Shown piece after piece: positions 43,770-51,971 of a stretch of 64,000 nucleotides of DNA. Source of the stretch: CAAGNP01 sp045595965. Lineage in GTDB: Bacteria > Bacteroidota > Bacteroidia > Bacteroidales > UBA932. Position numbers and translations under genes: made by a program. The notes beneath the pieces are model-generated. The model was not told the origin of the DNA. It ran no database searches and saw only the letters and a program-made list of their open reading frames with translations. Location of the stretch: assembly GCA_045595965.1 (NCBI GenBank), contig JAZOBN010000001.1:1-64000 (forward strand). Direction: 5' to 3'. Every line of letters begins with the position of its first letter. Position 1 is the stretch's first letter.

Positions 43770-45194
43770 TTAATTGTGTGTGCGGAGGTCTCTCTCGATA
43801 TCGGTAATGTATTGACGGAATGAGCGGTCGGTGTCCATAAGGTCACAGACTGTGCTGCATGCGTACAACACTGTAGCATGGTTCTTTCCACCTATCTGGC
43901 TCCCTATGGAATCCAATGATGCGCTGGTGAGGTTCCTGCTCAAATACATTGCAATCTGTCTTGCCTGAACAATCTCCCTCTTGCGGGTAGATGAGAGGAG
44001 GGTGTCGGTAGTGATATCGAAATACTTGCAAACAGCCTCTTTGATTTTGGCCACAGAGATGTCATTTTTAGGGGTGCTGACAATCTTGTCAATAAGTTCC
44101 TGTGCAAGACTGAGAGTGATTTTTCTCTTGGTCAAAGTAGCATTTGCTATAAGTGAGATGAGTGTCCCCTCAAGCTCCCTCACATTGCTCACTATTTTGG
44201 ATGCAATATAGTTTATAACCTCATCGGGGAGAGAAATTCCTTCACGGAAACTCTTGGCTTTGAGGATTGCTACTTTGGTGTCGAAATCGGGTGGAAGCAA
44301 CTCTGTGGTCAAACCCCATTTGAACCTTGACAAAAGTCTCTGGTCAAGACCCTGCAGATCGACAGGGGCCCTGTCAGATGTGAGGATCAGTTGCTTGCCC
44401 AACTGGTGAAGGTGATTGAACACCTGGAAGAATGCATTTTGGGTTGCACTCTTATCGGCAAACTCATGTACGTCGTCAATGATGAGAACGTCGATTGACT
44501 GGTAGAAGTGGAGGAAGTCTGTAAGTTTGTTCTTGACAGTGACAGCATCCACATATTGGGTCATGAAGACATTTGCTGTAACATAAAGGACTATCTTCTC
44601 AGGGAATTTTCTCTTTACCTCAAGACCGATAGCCTGTGCAAGGTGTGTTTTGCCCAAACCTGAGCCACCATAAAGGAACAACGGATTGAAGGTGTTGTTG
44701 CCCGGTTTTTCAGATATTCTGAGACCGGCGGTGCGACCAAGCCTGTTACACTCCCCTTCAATGAAATTTTCGAAGGAGTAATTGAGGTAAAGGTTAGGGT
44801 CAATATCAAGTCTTTTGAGACCGGGGATAGAGTAGGGACCTATGCCTGATCCTGGAGAGACTTTGCTTGAATCCATAGGGATAGGGGGATTCTTTACCTC
44901 CTGAGAGGTGGAACCCGGATATGTGATAGTCGTATTCTTGACGATTTTTACATTGTAAATAAGTTTGGCATCGGGACCAATCACCCTGCGAAGAGTCTTG
45001 CTGAGGATGTCAATGTAGTGTTCTTCAATGTATTCCCTTGCGAATTCAGATGGTACTTCGAGTGTCAATCTGGAACCGTCCAGTTTGATTGCCTTCAATG
45101 GCTCAAACCAGGTTCTGTAGCTTGAAGGAGCCAGGTTGTCCTTGATAATGGACAGACAACGCTCCCAAACATCTATGTGTTTTTGCTCTGACAT
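43770..45194 (-). CDS. dnaA: Chromosomal replication initiator DnaA
   Basis: 474 residues. Domain I (1-85) mediates contacts with helicase and itself; a linker follows. The AAA+ domain has Walker A GGSGLGKT (176-183), Walker B LIIDDVHEF (about 235-243) and the sensor region DRAPVDLQGLDQRLLSRFKWG. The C-terminal DNA-binding domain has the NHATVLYACSTV signature for DnaA boxes. A near-consensus -7 box CATCTTTG (minus strand, 45235-45242) lies upstream. I found no good DnaA boxes in the 208-base gap upstream, so oriC is probably elsewhere. Confidence 0.96.
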   Translation of the reverse strand: MSEQKHIDVWERCLSIIKDNLAPSSYRTWFEPLKAIKLDGSRLTLEVPSEFAREYIEEHYIDILSKTLRRVIGPDAKLIYNVKIVKNTTITYPGSTSQEVKNPPIPMDSSKVSPGSGIGPYSIPGLKRLDIDPNLYLNYSFENFIEGECNRLGRTAGLRISEKPGNNTFNPLFLYGGSGLGKTHLAQAIGLEVKRKFPEKIVLYVTANVFMTQYVDAVTVKNKLTDFLHFYQSIDVLIIDDVHEFADKSATQNAFFQVFNHLHQLGKQLILTSDRAPVDLQGLDQRLLSRFKWGLTTELLPPDFDTKVAILKAKSFREGISLPDEVINYIASKIVSNVRELEGTLISLIANATLTKRKITLSLAQELIDKIVSTPKNDISVAKIKEAVCKYFDITTDTLLSSTRKREIVQARQIAMYLSRNLTSASLDSIGSQIGGKNHATVLYACSTVCDLMDTDRSFRQYITDIERDLRTHN

Positions 45195-45402
45195 TCGATA
45201 AATTTTATGGTTTTCCTTGTTAGGTTAAGGGTTACAAAGATGAGTTAAAATTATGGAATAGAAAAAAGAATTTTATCAAAAAAAATTAAGTGCCTAATAT
45301 TCAATATGAAAAAATTTTGGGGTAAATTTTTTTTCAGAATTAGGAAAATTTTGCATAGCTTGATGGGTGGATTACAAACATTTTGGTTACAAAATTCTAC
45401 TT
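45195..45402 (-). other. A+T-rich gap between the amidase gene and dnaA
   Basis: 208 bases, rich in A and T runs. It contains the probable dnaA promoter (CATCTTTG, minus strand, 45235-45242, one base off TAnnTTTG). TTATCCACA-like DnaA boxes were looked for and not found; the nearest, TTATCAAAA, differs at three sites. Confidence 0.35.
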
Positions 45403-46428
45403 TTATTTCATTTCGATAATGTAGGCACCTGGGAAGCGTTTTTTTACCTCTGATAACGCCCTTTTTGCCTCCTCTCTTGTGGCAAATTTTCCGTGGGTAT
45501 ATTTGTACATGTTACCAGATTTTAGAATATCGCACTCGAGCCCCTTGAACTCTTTAGAATCCAATGCAATTTTTTTTGATGAGGCCATAATCTGAATTCT
45601 GAAGTTATCTTCAGAGACCACCTCTTTGATCTCAATCTTTGTGTCGTATTGTTTCTTGTATGTTTCAAATGCCCTGAAGAGCGCTTTTGCCATCTGCTGT
45701 TGGGATGTTTTGTTTGTAAGTGCCTTGTAATCATTTGGATTGGTGATAAATCCAAGTTCTACAAGAATTGATGGCATGGTACATTTCCACAGGACAAGGA
45801 AGGGTGCCTGCTTGACCCCCCTGTTGTGGAGTATAGGCCCCTTTTTGAACTCAGTCTGTACGGCGGCAGCCATTACAAGACTCTGCTCCAGATGGGAGTT
45901 CTGCAGAAGGGAAAAAATGATGTATGATTCGGGGTTGTTCGGGTCAAATCCCGAGTATTTTGTACTGTAGTTATCTTCAAGGGTCAGTACGCTGTTTTCA
46001 AGTTTGCAAACCTCCATATTGGAGTTGCTTTTGTCAAGACCCATCACGAATGTCTCTGTCCCCCTTGCAGATGTAGATTTGGTGGCATTTACGTGTATTG
46101 ATATGAAGAGGTCAGCATTGTTCTTGTTTGCGATAGCGGCCCTCTGGTCCAACGGGATGAATTTGTCAGACGAACGGGTATATACCACCTTCACATCGGG
46201 ATATTTTTCATTTATCATATTCCCGAGCAGTTTTGCTACCGACAGGGTAATGTTCTTTTCTGCTACCTTACCTTTTATTGCTCCGGGGTCTTTCCCACCA
46301 TGCCCCGCATCTATGACTACACATTTGAGTTGTACCATTTTTGTGGTTTGTCCAGAAATCTGGGGAGAGAGGGTGAGGAAAAAGGAGAAAAGTATGATAA
46401 AAATTGATGTTCTGTGAGAGAATGGCAT
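45403..46428 (-). CDS. N-acetylmuramoyl-L-alanine amidase (Amidase_3) with SPOR-like C-terminal part
   Basis: 341 residues with a signal peptide (about 1-26, ending ISGQ). Zinc amidase that cuts the bond between MurNAc and the peptide during cell separation. Seen: VIDAGHGGKDPGA (zinc His), FISIHVNA (zinc His) and ILVELGFITNPND (catalytic Glu). The last 75 residues (FRIQIMASSK, then YKYTHGKFATREEAKRAL) resemble a SPOR repeat, which would direct it to denuded septal peptidoglycan. The gene is divergent from the lptD-like gene; its -7 box is at 46463-46470 (minus strand). Confidence 0.9.
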   Translation of the reverse strand: MPFSHRTSIFIILFSFFLTLSPQISGQTTKMVQLKCVVIDAGHGGKDPGAIKGKVAEKNITLSVAKLLGNMINEKYPDVKVVYTRSSDKFIPLDQRAAIANKNNADLFISIHVNATKSTSARGTETFVMGLDKSNSNMEVCKLENSVLTLEDNYSTKYSGFDPNNPESYIIFSLLQNSHLEQSLVMAAAVQTEFKKGPILHNRGVKQAPFLVLWKCTMPSILVELGFITNPNDYKALTNKTSQQQMAKALFRAFETYKKQYDTKIEIKEVVSEDNFRIQIMASSKKIALDSKEFKGLECDILKSGNMYKYTHGKFATREEAKRALSEVKKRFPGAYIIEMK

Positions 46429-46447
46429 ATTTTTTATGAAAAATTTT

Positions 46448-46455
46448 TATATTTG
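46448..46455 (+). promoter_or_regulatory. -7 box of the lptD-like gene
   Basis: TATATTTG matches TAnnTTTG. It lies 40 bases before the ATG at 46495, and downstream of the far upstream ATG at 46414, which therefore cannot be the start from this promoter. It faces the amidase promoter. Confidence 0.55.
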
Positions 46456-46462
46456 CGTGCTG

Positions 46463-46470
46463 CAAAAATA
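46463..46470 (-). promoter_or_regulatory. -7 box of the amidase gene
   Basis: Minus-strand TATTTTTG matches TAnnTTTG, 35 bases before the start codon at 46428. It lies 8 bases from the divergent -7 box of the lptD-like gene. Confidence 0.55.
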
Positions 46471-46494
46471 GCAATAATTTTCAAACGTTGGTTG

Positions 46495-49305
46495 ATGCCG
46501 CGACTTAATCTCCTTAAAGTATCCATTTTACATATCCTGTTAATCTTTGCGATTAGTGGGCAATCTTTGTGTGCTCAGTCGGGTTTGAATAGGGGGGGAT
46601 TGTCCAGAGGGGCTGTAATTCAGAGGGATTCCCTGGCAGTGGCCGATACGGTAAAACGTGCAGCAGCAGATTCCATAAGGAATGTAACCGAATCAGTCAG
46701 TGTTGCAGACTCTACAGAGAGTGTGGAGTTCTCCGATTCCCTTTCAGTATTTTCTGACACCTCTGCAGTGGTCAAGAAAAAGGGGATGCTCGATTTTCCT
46801 GTCTTCTCAGAGGCTGCAGACACAGTGATCGAAGATTTTTCTGGTCCCCACAAAATGATCTATTATTATGGGGATGTGAAGGTAGATTATGGAAATATGT
46901 CCATCACTGCTGATTATATGGCGTATGATGTGGACAAACAGACAGTTTTTGCATCCGGACTTGTCGATTCTCTGGGAAATGTCCTCACAAATCCTGTGAT
47001 GACGATGGATGGACAATCGTATACAATCGACAATGTTTACTACAATTTCAAATCGCAGAAGTCGAGGATCAAAAATATGGTGATGGAGGAGCAGGAGGGT
47101 ATTTTGCATGGTGAGAACCTCAAGATGATGCCTAACCGCTCAATCAACATAACCCAAGGAAAATATACAGTCTGTGACCATCCCCATCCTCACTACTATT
47201 TGAGAATGTCGGCAGCGAAGATCGTGACAGAGCCCAAACAGAGGACAGTATTCGGACCTTCATGGCTTGTGCTGGCAGATGTCCCTCTTCCATTGGTAAT
47301 CCCCTTCGGATTTGTCCCCCAAAGACCCCAAAGGGCGAGCGGTATCATGTTCCCCACTTTTGGCGAAGAGGAGGCACGTGGTTTCTATATGAGGGATCTG
47401 GGGTACTACATGGTATTCGGCGATCATTTTGACCTTGCTGTCACAACAGATATTTACACCCGTGGTTCGTGGAGTATAGACCTCAATTCGAGATACAAAC
47501 TCCGTTACAAATTCGATGGAGGATTTGCACTGACCTATTCTGTGGACCAGACCGGAGAGAGGGGGACACCGGACTTCTTCCAATCGAAGAACTTCTCTGT
47601 AAGGTGGAACCACAGTCAGGACTCGAAGGCACGCCCCGGAACATCATTCAGAGCATCTGTAAACTTCTCCAGCCCATCCAATAACAAATACAACTCTGAA
47701 AGTATCAACCAGGCGTTGCAGAACCAGGTGCAGTCAACTATTTCATATTCAAAGGCTTGGAGTAAGATGAGCCTCTCGATAAATGCTCTCCATAACCAGA
47801 ACTCAAGAGATAGTTCATACCACATAACACTCCCTAATATCACTTTCAATGTGAACCGTTTCTATCCCTTCAAGAGGCAGAACAGGGTCGGCAAGGAGCG
47901 ATTCTATGAGAAGATCTCATTGGGATACAACACCTCATTCCAGAATAAGGTAGATTTTAAGGCGAAAGAGATCAGGGATCCCAATTTCCTGTCGAAGGTA
48001 AAGGCGGGTATGTCACACTCATTTGCTATAGGACTCCCATCATTTACCCTGCTAAAGTACTTGAACTTCTCCCCAAGTGTGAGGTACGGTATGAACTGGT
48101 TTTTCCACGAAACTTCGAAACAATACAATGAGGAGACAGGGAGGGTGGAAACTATTCAGTCGCCGCAATACAGCAGTTTCGGAGCAACACACGATTTCTC
48201 TGCCGGAGTCTCGATGAGTACCCGTATCTACGGAACATTCATGTTTACCGGGAAGAATGCAAAACTTAAGGCTATCAGACATATGATCTCCCCCTCTGTT
48301 TCATTTTCATACAAACCGGAGATGGGGACAGCTATAAATGGTTACAGGACCTATGAGTATATCGATACCGCAGGGGTTGCACACTCTGTCGATTACAACA
48401 AATATGAAGGGGGGATGTATTCTCCACCCAGCAGAGGTCAGACAGCAAGTCTCTCTTTTGAGTTGAAGAACAACCTGGAGGCAAAAGTGGTAGATGAACA
48501 GGATACGACAGGAACGGGGACCAAAAAGGTGAAACTGATCGACAATCTTGGAATCAGGGGTAGTTATAACTTCCTTGCCGAGCAGTTCAAACTATCTACC
48601 ATCAGTGTGAATGCCAACACCACCATCTTCCAGAAGGTTGGAATTTCTGGAAATATGACATTTGACCCCTATGCAATCAATGAAAAGGGGGAGAGATGCA
48701 ATGAGTTCAATATTGTCAAGGAGGGCGGTTTCCGCCTCGCAAGGATGACTAATGCTTCAGCCTCTTTCTCCTGGAGTTTTGCCGGGGAAGGGAAGATAGA
48801 AGGGAATGATGGTATGGGTAACAACGATGCCAACAAAAAAGGTGGGCAAGGGGTTGTAACCAATACAGCACAGGCAAATTACAATAAAATATACTACCAT
48901 CCATATACCGGAGAATATATTCCGGGAGGTTGGATGTATTATCTCAATCCCAATGTCCCATGGCAAGTGGGGTTGAACTATAACTATTCATATTCAAAAT
49001 CTTATTCATACGCAAACGAACAATTACAGACGAAGCATAACCATATGCAGACTCTCTCTATAAGCGGATCGGTGAGATTGACCAAAGATCTCAATATCAG
49101 TGTCAACTCAGGTCTGGACTTGACCAAGCTGAAAGTGACCACAACCACACTGAATGCTACCTACGATCTCCACTGTTTCCAGATCTCATTTATGTGGGTA
49201 CCTTTCGGACAATGGGAGAGCTGGAGTTTCAGAATCGCAGCGAAAGCATCAGCCCTTGCCGATCTGTTGCAATACAGAAAGTCATCGTCTTATTGGGACA
49301 ATTAG
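46495..49305 (+). CDS. lptD: LptD-like LPS-assembly outer-membrane protein
   Basis: 936 residues from the ATG at 46495, chosen because it gives a normal signal peptide (ending SLCAQ) and lies after the promoter; an in-frame ATG at 46414 lies before it. The N-terminal OstA-like domain (about 75-210) contains YYYGDVKVDYGNMSITADYM and repeated NxxY/G strands; the rest is a large beta-barrel rich in aromatic strands. Bacteroidota LptD places lipopolysaccharide in the outer leaflet. Seven G residues at 46592-46598 encode part of the mature N-terminus. The symbol rests on architecture; related large barrel proteins exist in this phylum. Confidence 0.8.
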   Translation: MPRLNLLKVSILHILLIFAISGQSLCAQSGLNRGGLSRGAVIQRDSLAVADTVKRAAADSIRNVTESVSVADSTESVEFSDSLSVFSDTSAVVKKKGMLDFPVFSEAADTVIEDFSGPHKMIYYYGDVKVDYGNMSITADYMAYDVDKQTVFASGLVDSLGNVLTNPVMTMDGQSYTIDNVYYNFKSQKSRIKNMVMEEQEGILHGENLKMMPNRSINITQGKYTVCDHPHPHYYLRMSAAKIVTEPKQRTVFGPSWLVLADVPLPLVIPFGFVPQRPQRASGIMFPTFGEEEARGFYMRDLGYYMVFGDHFDLAVTTDIYTRGSWSIDLNSRYKLRYKFDGGFALTYSVDQTGERGTPDFFQSKNFSVRWNHSQDSKARPGTSFRASVNFSSPSNNKYNSESINQALQNQVQSTISYSKAWSKMSLSINALHNQNSRDSSYHITLPNITFNVNRFYPFKRQNRVGKERFYEKISLGYNTSFQNKVDFKAKEIRDPNFLSKVKAGMSHSFAIGLPSFTLLKYLNFSPSVRYGMNWFFHETSKQYNEETGRVETIQSPQYSSFGATHDFSAGVSMSTRIYGTFMFTGKNAKLKAIRHMISPSVSFSYKPEMGTAINGYRTYEYIDTAGVAHSVDYNKYEGGMYSPPSRGQTASLSFELKNNLEAKVVDEQDTTGTGTKKVKLIDNLGIRGSYNFLAEQFKLSTISVNANTTIFQKVGISGNMTFDPYAINEKGERCNEFNIVKEGGFRLARMTNASASFSWSFAGEGKIEGNDGMGNNDANKKGGQGVVTNTAQANYNKIYYHPYTGEYIPGGWMYYLNPNVPWQVGLNYNYSYSKSYSYANEQLQTKHNHMQTLSISGSVRLTKDLNISVNSGLDLTKLKVTTTTLNATYDLHCFQISFMWVPFGQWESWSFRIAAKASALADLLQYRKSSSYWDN

Positions 49306-49326
49306 TAAACTTAAACACATAAAATT

Positions 49327-49707
49327 ATGAGCAAAAGAGTTATTGCCAGTCAATTGGCACCAAAAGCTGTAGGTCCATACAGCCAGGCAGTTGAAGCAAA
49401 CGGAACACTTTATGTGTCCGGACAACTTCCAATCGATGAAAAAACAGGGGAATTCGCCCCCGGTGGTGTTAAGGAACAATTAGTGCAGATTTTCAAGAAT
49501 CTACAGTATATTCTTGAAGAGGCCGGATATGGCTTTGAAAATGTTGTGAAAACAACAGTGTATCTTACAAATATGGGAGATTTCGCCACTTTGAATGAAG
49601 TCTATTCCCAATTCTATAAAGAACCATACCCAGCAAGAGTAGCTTATGCTGTAGCAGCACTTCCCAAAGGGGCACTTGCTGAAGTAGATGTAATTGCAGT
49701 TAAATAA
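49327..49707 (+). CDS. ridA: RidA family protein (reactive imine deaminase)
   Basis: 126 residues. Hydrolyses 2-aminoacrylate and related imines released by PLP enzymes, protecting them from damage. Typical: APKAVGPYSQAVEANGTLYVSGQLPID at the start (in short pieces), QIFKNLQYILEEAG, and the late YPARVAYAVAALPKGALAEVDVIA with the carboxylate-binding Arg. It starts 21 bases after the lptD-like gene with a G-free leader, and 9 bases before rho. Confidence 0.93.
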   Translation: MSKRVIASQLAPKAVGPYSQAVEANGTLYVSGQLPIDEKTGEFAPGGVKEQLVQIFKNLQYILEEAGYGFENVVKTTVYLTNMGDFATLNEVYSQFYKEPYPARVAYAVAALPKGALAEVDVIAVK

Positions 49708-49716
49708 ACCTGAACT

Positions 49717-51459
49717 ATGTACGGAATTTTAGAACTTAAAGCAAAAAGTGTCGAGGAACTCGTCAAAATAGCTGAAGATCTTAAAATCAAGAAGGCAGCA
49801 TCAATACCTACCGAAGACTTGATCTATAAGATCCTGGATGAACAGGCTATCCAGAGCAAAGAGAATCCCAGACCGAAGAGGGTGAGAACTCGGATTGTGA
49901 AGCAGATTGTAGAGCCAGTTGTAGAAATGGCCCCCTCTCAACCTGCTGAAAAAGTTGAAGAGAAAAAAGAGGAGGAGAAACCCGTTGCAGAGGTATCTCA
50001 GACAGTTGAAACTGCTCCAGCGCCCAAAAAGGAGCTTCCTGCTGAAAAAGTGAAGAAAGGGAAAGGGAGACCTGCCAAAAAGAAAGAGAACGAAGCACCC
50101 AAGCAGGAGCCTGTAGAGGAGGTTAAGAACAATGCAGATGCACCTGTTGAAGAGGAGAAACCTTCAAATGATGAGAAGGTACAAAACAAAGAACAATTCC
50201 CTAAAGGTGGCGACAGAAAGAAACGCCGTCAGAAAGAGCATAAGGGTGATGAATCCCAGGAACAAAGCAACACATCAAATGAAACTCCTGAGAATAAGCA
50301 CCATGAGCCTGCCCCTGCACCTCAGCCAAAAATTGAATTTGAAGGGATCGTTGAGGCAACCGGTGTTCTTGAAATCATGCCTGACGGATATGGATTTCTC
50401 CGTTCATCAGATTACAACTATCTGAACTCCCCAGACGACATCTATGTCTCCCAGTCACAAATCAAACATTACGCTTTGAAAACAGGTGACACCATCCGAG
50501 GTGAGATCCGTCCCCCAAAGGAGGGTGACAAATATTTCCCACTGATGAAAGTGAACAAGATCAATGGACGTTCTCCTGAATTCATCAGGGATAGGGTTCC
50601 ATTTGATTTTCTTACCCCTCTTTTCCCCGAAGAGAAATTCAACATCACCTCAAATGGACATAACAATCTCTCTACAAGGGTAGTAGATTTGTTCACCCCA
50701 ATCGGAAAAGGTCAGCGTGGTCTTATTGTGGCCCAGCCCAAAACAGGTAAAACCATGTTGCTCAAATCGATTGCAAATGCCATTGCAGACAACCATCCTG
50801 AGGTATATATGATCGTTCTTCTTATTGATGAACGTCCTGAAGAGGTTACAGATATGGCACGCAGTGTTAAAGCAGAGGTGGTGGCATCAACATTTGATGA
50901 GCCTGCAGAGAGACATGTGAAGGTGGCAAGTATTGTTCTTGAAAAAGCCAAAAGACTTGTGGAGTGTGGTCACGATGTTGTGATTCTACTTGACTCCATT
51001 ACCCGTCTTGCACGCGCTTTCAATACAGTTCAGCCGGCATCCGGTAAGGTCCTTTCAGGTGGTGTGGATGCAAATGCCCTGCACAAGCCAAAAAGATTTT
51101 TCGGTGCAGCCAGAAATATTGAAAATGGAGGTTCTCTCACCATTCTGGCTACAGCTCTGACTGAGACCGGATCAAAGATGGACGAGGTAATCTTCGAGGA
51201 GTTCAAGGGTACAGGTAATATGGAACTTCAACTTGACCGTAAGTTGTCCAACAAACGTATCTTCCCGGCTGTCGATGTTACCCTCAGCAGTACACGTCGT
51301 GACGATCTCCTTTTGCCAAAAGAGAAGCTCAACCGTTTGTGGATTTTGAGAAACTACCTCGCGGATATGAATTGTGTCGAGGCGATGGAATTCATGAAAG
51401 ACAGACTCGAAAAGACTGCATCCAACGAAGAGTTCCTTGTCTCTATGAATGGAGAATAA
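49717..51459 (+). CDS. rho: Transcription termination factor Rho with long disordered insertion
   Basis: 580 residues, against about 420 in E. coli. Residues 1-45 form the helical N-terminal part. Residues about 50-205 are a Lys/Glu/Pro/Ala-rich, probably disordered insertion. The RNA-binding OB fold (about 207-285) has DGYGFLRS. The motor domain carries GQRGLIVAQPKTGKT (Walker A near 335-345), LLIDERPEEV (Walker B region), LDSITRLARA and the R-loop region. Such insertions are known in Bacteroidota Rho, and in B. thetaiotaomicron have been reported to drive condensate formation. A strong terminator follows at 51503-51532. Confidence 0.95.
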   Translation: MYGILELKAKSVEELVKIAEDLKIKKAASIPTEDLIYKILDEQAIQSKENPRPKRVRTRIVKQIVEPVVEMAPSQPAEKVEEKKEEEKPVAEVSQTVETAPAPKKELPAEKVKKGKGRPAKKKENEAPKQEPVEEVKNNADAPVEEEKPSNDEKVQNKEQFPKGGDRKKRRQKEHKGDESQEQSNTSNETPENKHHEPAPAPQPKIEFEGIVEATGVLEIMPDGYGFLRSSDYNYLNSPDDIYVSQSQIKHYALKTGDTIRGEIRPPKEGDKYFPLMKVNKINGRSPEFIRDRVPFDFLTPLFPEEKFNITSNGHNNLSTRVVDLFTPIGKGQRGLIVAQPKTGKTMLLKSIANAIADNHPEVYMIVLLIDERPEEVTDMARSVKAEVVASTFDEPAERHVKVASIVLEKAKRLVECGHDVVILLDSITRLARAFNTVQPASGKVLSGGVDANALHKPKRFFGAARNIENGGSLTILATALTETGSKMDEVIFEEFKGTGNMELQLDRKLSNKRIFPAVDVTLSSTRRDDLLLPKEKLNRLWILRNYLADMNCVEAMEFMKDRLEKTASNEEFLVSMNGE

Positions 51460-51502
51460 GAACGGGCAAAGTGAACAACCCCTTGATGTGGTTACACAGA
51501 AG

Positions 51503-51532
51503 ATCCCTGCGATGAAAATCGTAGGGATTTTT
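51503..51532 (+). terminator. Rho-independent terminator of rho
   Basis: Arms ATCCCTGCGAT (51503-51513) and ATCGTAGGGAT (51518-51528), one G-T pair, with a GAAA tetraloop, followed by a T run (51528-51532). It starts 44 bases after the rho stop codon. Confidence 0.85.
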
Positions 51533-51614
51533 GTTGTCCCCCCTCCGACAGGAGTTGCTGCCAAGTATGCATAGTTGCAATGAATCTCATATCGGCTACC
51601 TGTTTTTCTACTTA

Positions 51615-51662
51615 TGTCACGACGCAGAGTTTTCCCTGGAGTTTTCTTGCGTCGTGGCAGAA
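51615..51662. repeat. Interspersed palindromic repeat, copy 3
   Basis: TGTCACGACGCAGAG, then TTTTC, a short centre, AGTTTTC and TTGCGTCGTGGCAGAA: the same element as at 26817 and 26890, nearly 25 kb away. Perfect 9-base arms CACGACGCA and TGCGTCGTG. It lies between the rho terminator and the bidirectional terminator of the ferredoxin gene. Confidence 0.7.
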
Positions 51663-51666
51663 GTGT

Positions 51667-51709
51667 AAAATAAAAGAGGCCGATCCGCGTGGGTCAGCCT
51701 CTTTATTTT
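51667..51709. terminator. Bidirectional terminator between rho and the ferredoxin gene
   Basis: Arms AAAATAAAAGAGGC (51667-51680) and GCCTCTTTATTTT (51697-51709), with a further inner stem GATCC/GGGTC. A-rich on the left and T-rich on the right, so it can act on both strands. It lies 15 bases after the ferredoxin stop codon. Confidence 0.8.
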
Positions 51710-51724
51710 GATGTGTGTCAGTGA

Positions 51725-51895
51725 TTAGTTAGCGCTGATAGCACCTACTGGGCAAGCGTCAACACAAGTACCACAATCAGCGCAAAGAGATGCGTCAATT
51801 GAGTAAACATCACCAGCTTGAATAGCACCTACTGGGCATTCTGATTGGCAAGAACCACAAGCTGCACACAAATCGGGATCAATTCTATGAGCCAT
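51725..51895 (-). CDS. Small 2[4Fe-4S] ferredoxin
   Basis: 56 residues. Low-potential electron carrier of anaerobic metabolism. Two cluster motifs of the clostridial type are read directly: CAACGSCQSECPVGA and CADCGTCVDACPVGA, i.e. CxxCxxCxxxCP twice, with the usual internal two-fold repeat. The start MAHRIDPDLC is preceded by an A+T-rich leader. The gene has its own promoter (51938-51969), overlapped by inverted repeats, and its own terminator. It stands alone between rho and the M16 peptidase gene; its partner enzyme is not in the window. Confidence 0.95.
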   Translation of the reverse strand: MAHRIDPDLCAACGSCQSECPVGAIQAGDVYSIDASLCADCGTCVDACPVGAISAN

Positions 51896-51920
51896 AATTT
51901 TTAATTAATTAAATGTTAGT

Positions 51921-51932
51921 AATTCTAGAATT
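51921..51932. promoter_or_regulatory. 12-base palindrome at the ferredoxin transcription start
   Basis: AATTCTAGAATT is a perfect palindrome at the expected start of the ferredoxin transcript (about 51931, minus strand). It touches the larger inverted repeat to its right. It may be part of an operator; it could also be chance in A+T-rich DNA. Confidence 0.35.
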
Positions 51933-51961
51933 CGGCGCAAATGTAATGCAAATGCGCCGAA
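51931..51961 (-). promoter_or_regulatory. Inverted repeat overlapping the ferredoxin promoter (possible operator)
   Basis: Perfect 9-base arms TTCGGCGCA (51931-51939) and TGCGCCGAA (51953-51961) over 13 bases. One arm overlaps the -7 box and start site, the other lies in the spacer, an ideal place for a repressor. It could also be the hairpin ending the M16 peptidase message (stop codon 11 bases away), but it has no T run. Confidence 0.55.
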
Positions 51962-51969
51962 CTCGCAAA
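51938..51969 (-). promoter_or_regulatory. Full Bacteroidota promoter of the ferredoxin gene
   Basis: Minus strand: TTTG (51966-51969), 20 bases of spacer, TACATTTG (51938-51945). Consensus is TTTG-N19-21-TAnnTTTG. The expected start is near 51931, giving a leader of about 36 bases. Confidence 0.75.
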
Positions 51970-51971
51970 TA

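Noticed and set aside
45195..45402. oriC in the gap before dnaA.
   Set aside because: It is A+T-rich, but no TTATCCACA-like boxes in clusters were found on either strand.
46414..46494. Upstream start of the LptD-like gene at 46414.
   Set aside because: It lies before the -7 box at 46448-46455 and inside the amidase gene; the ATG at 46495 gives a normal signal peptide.
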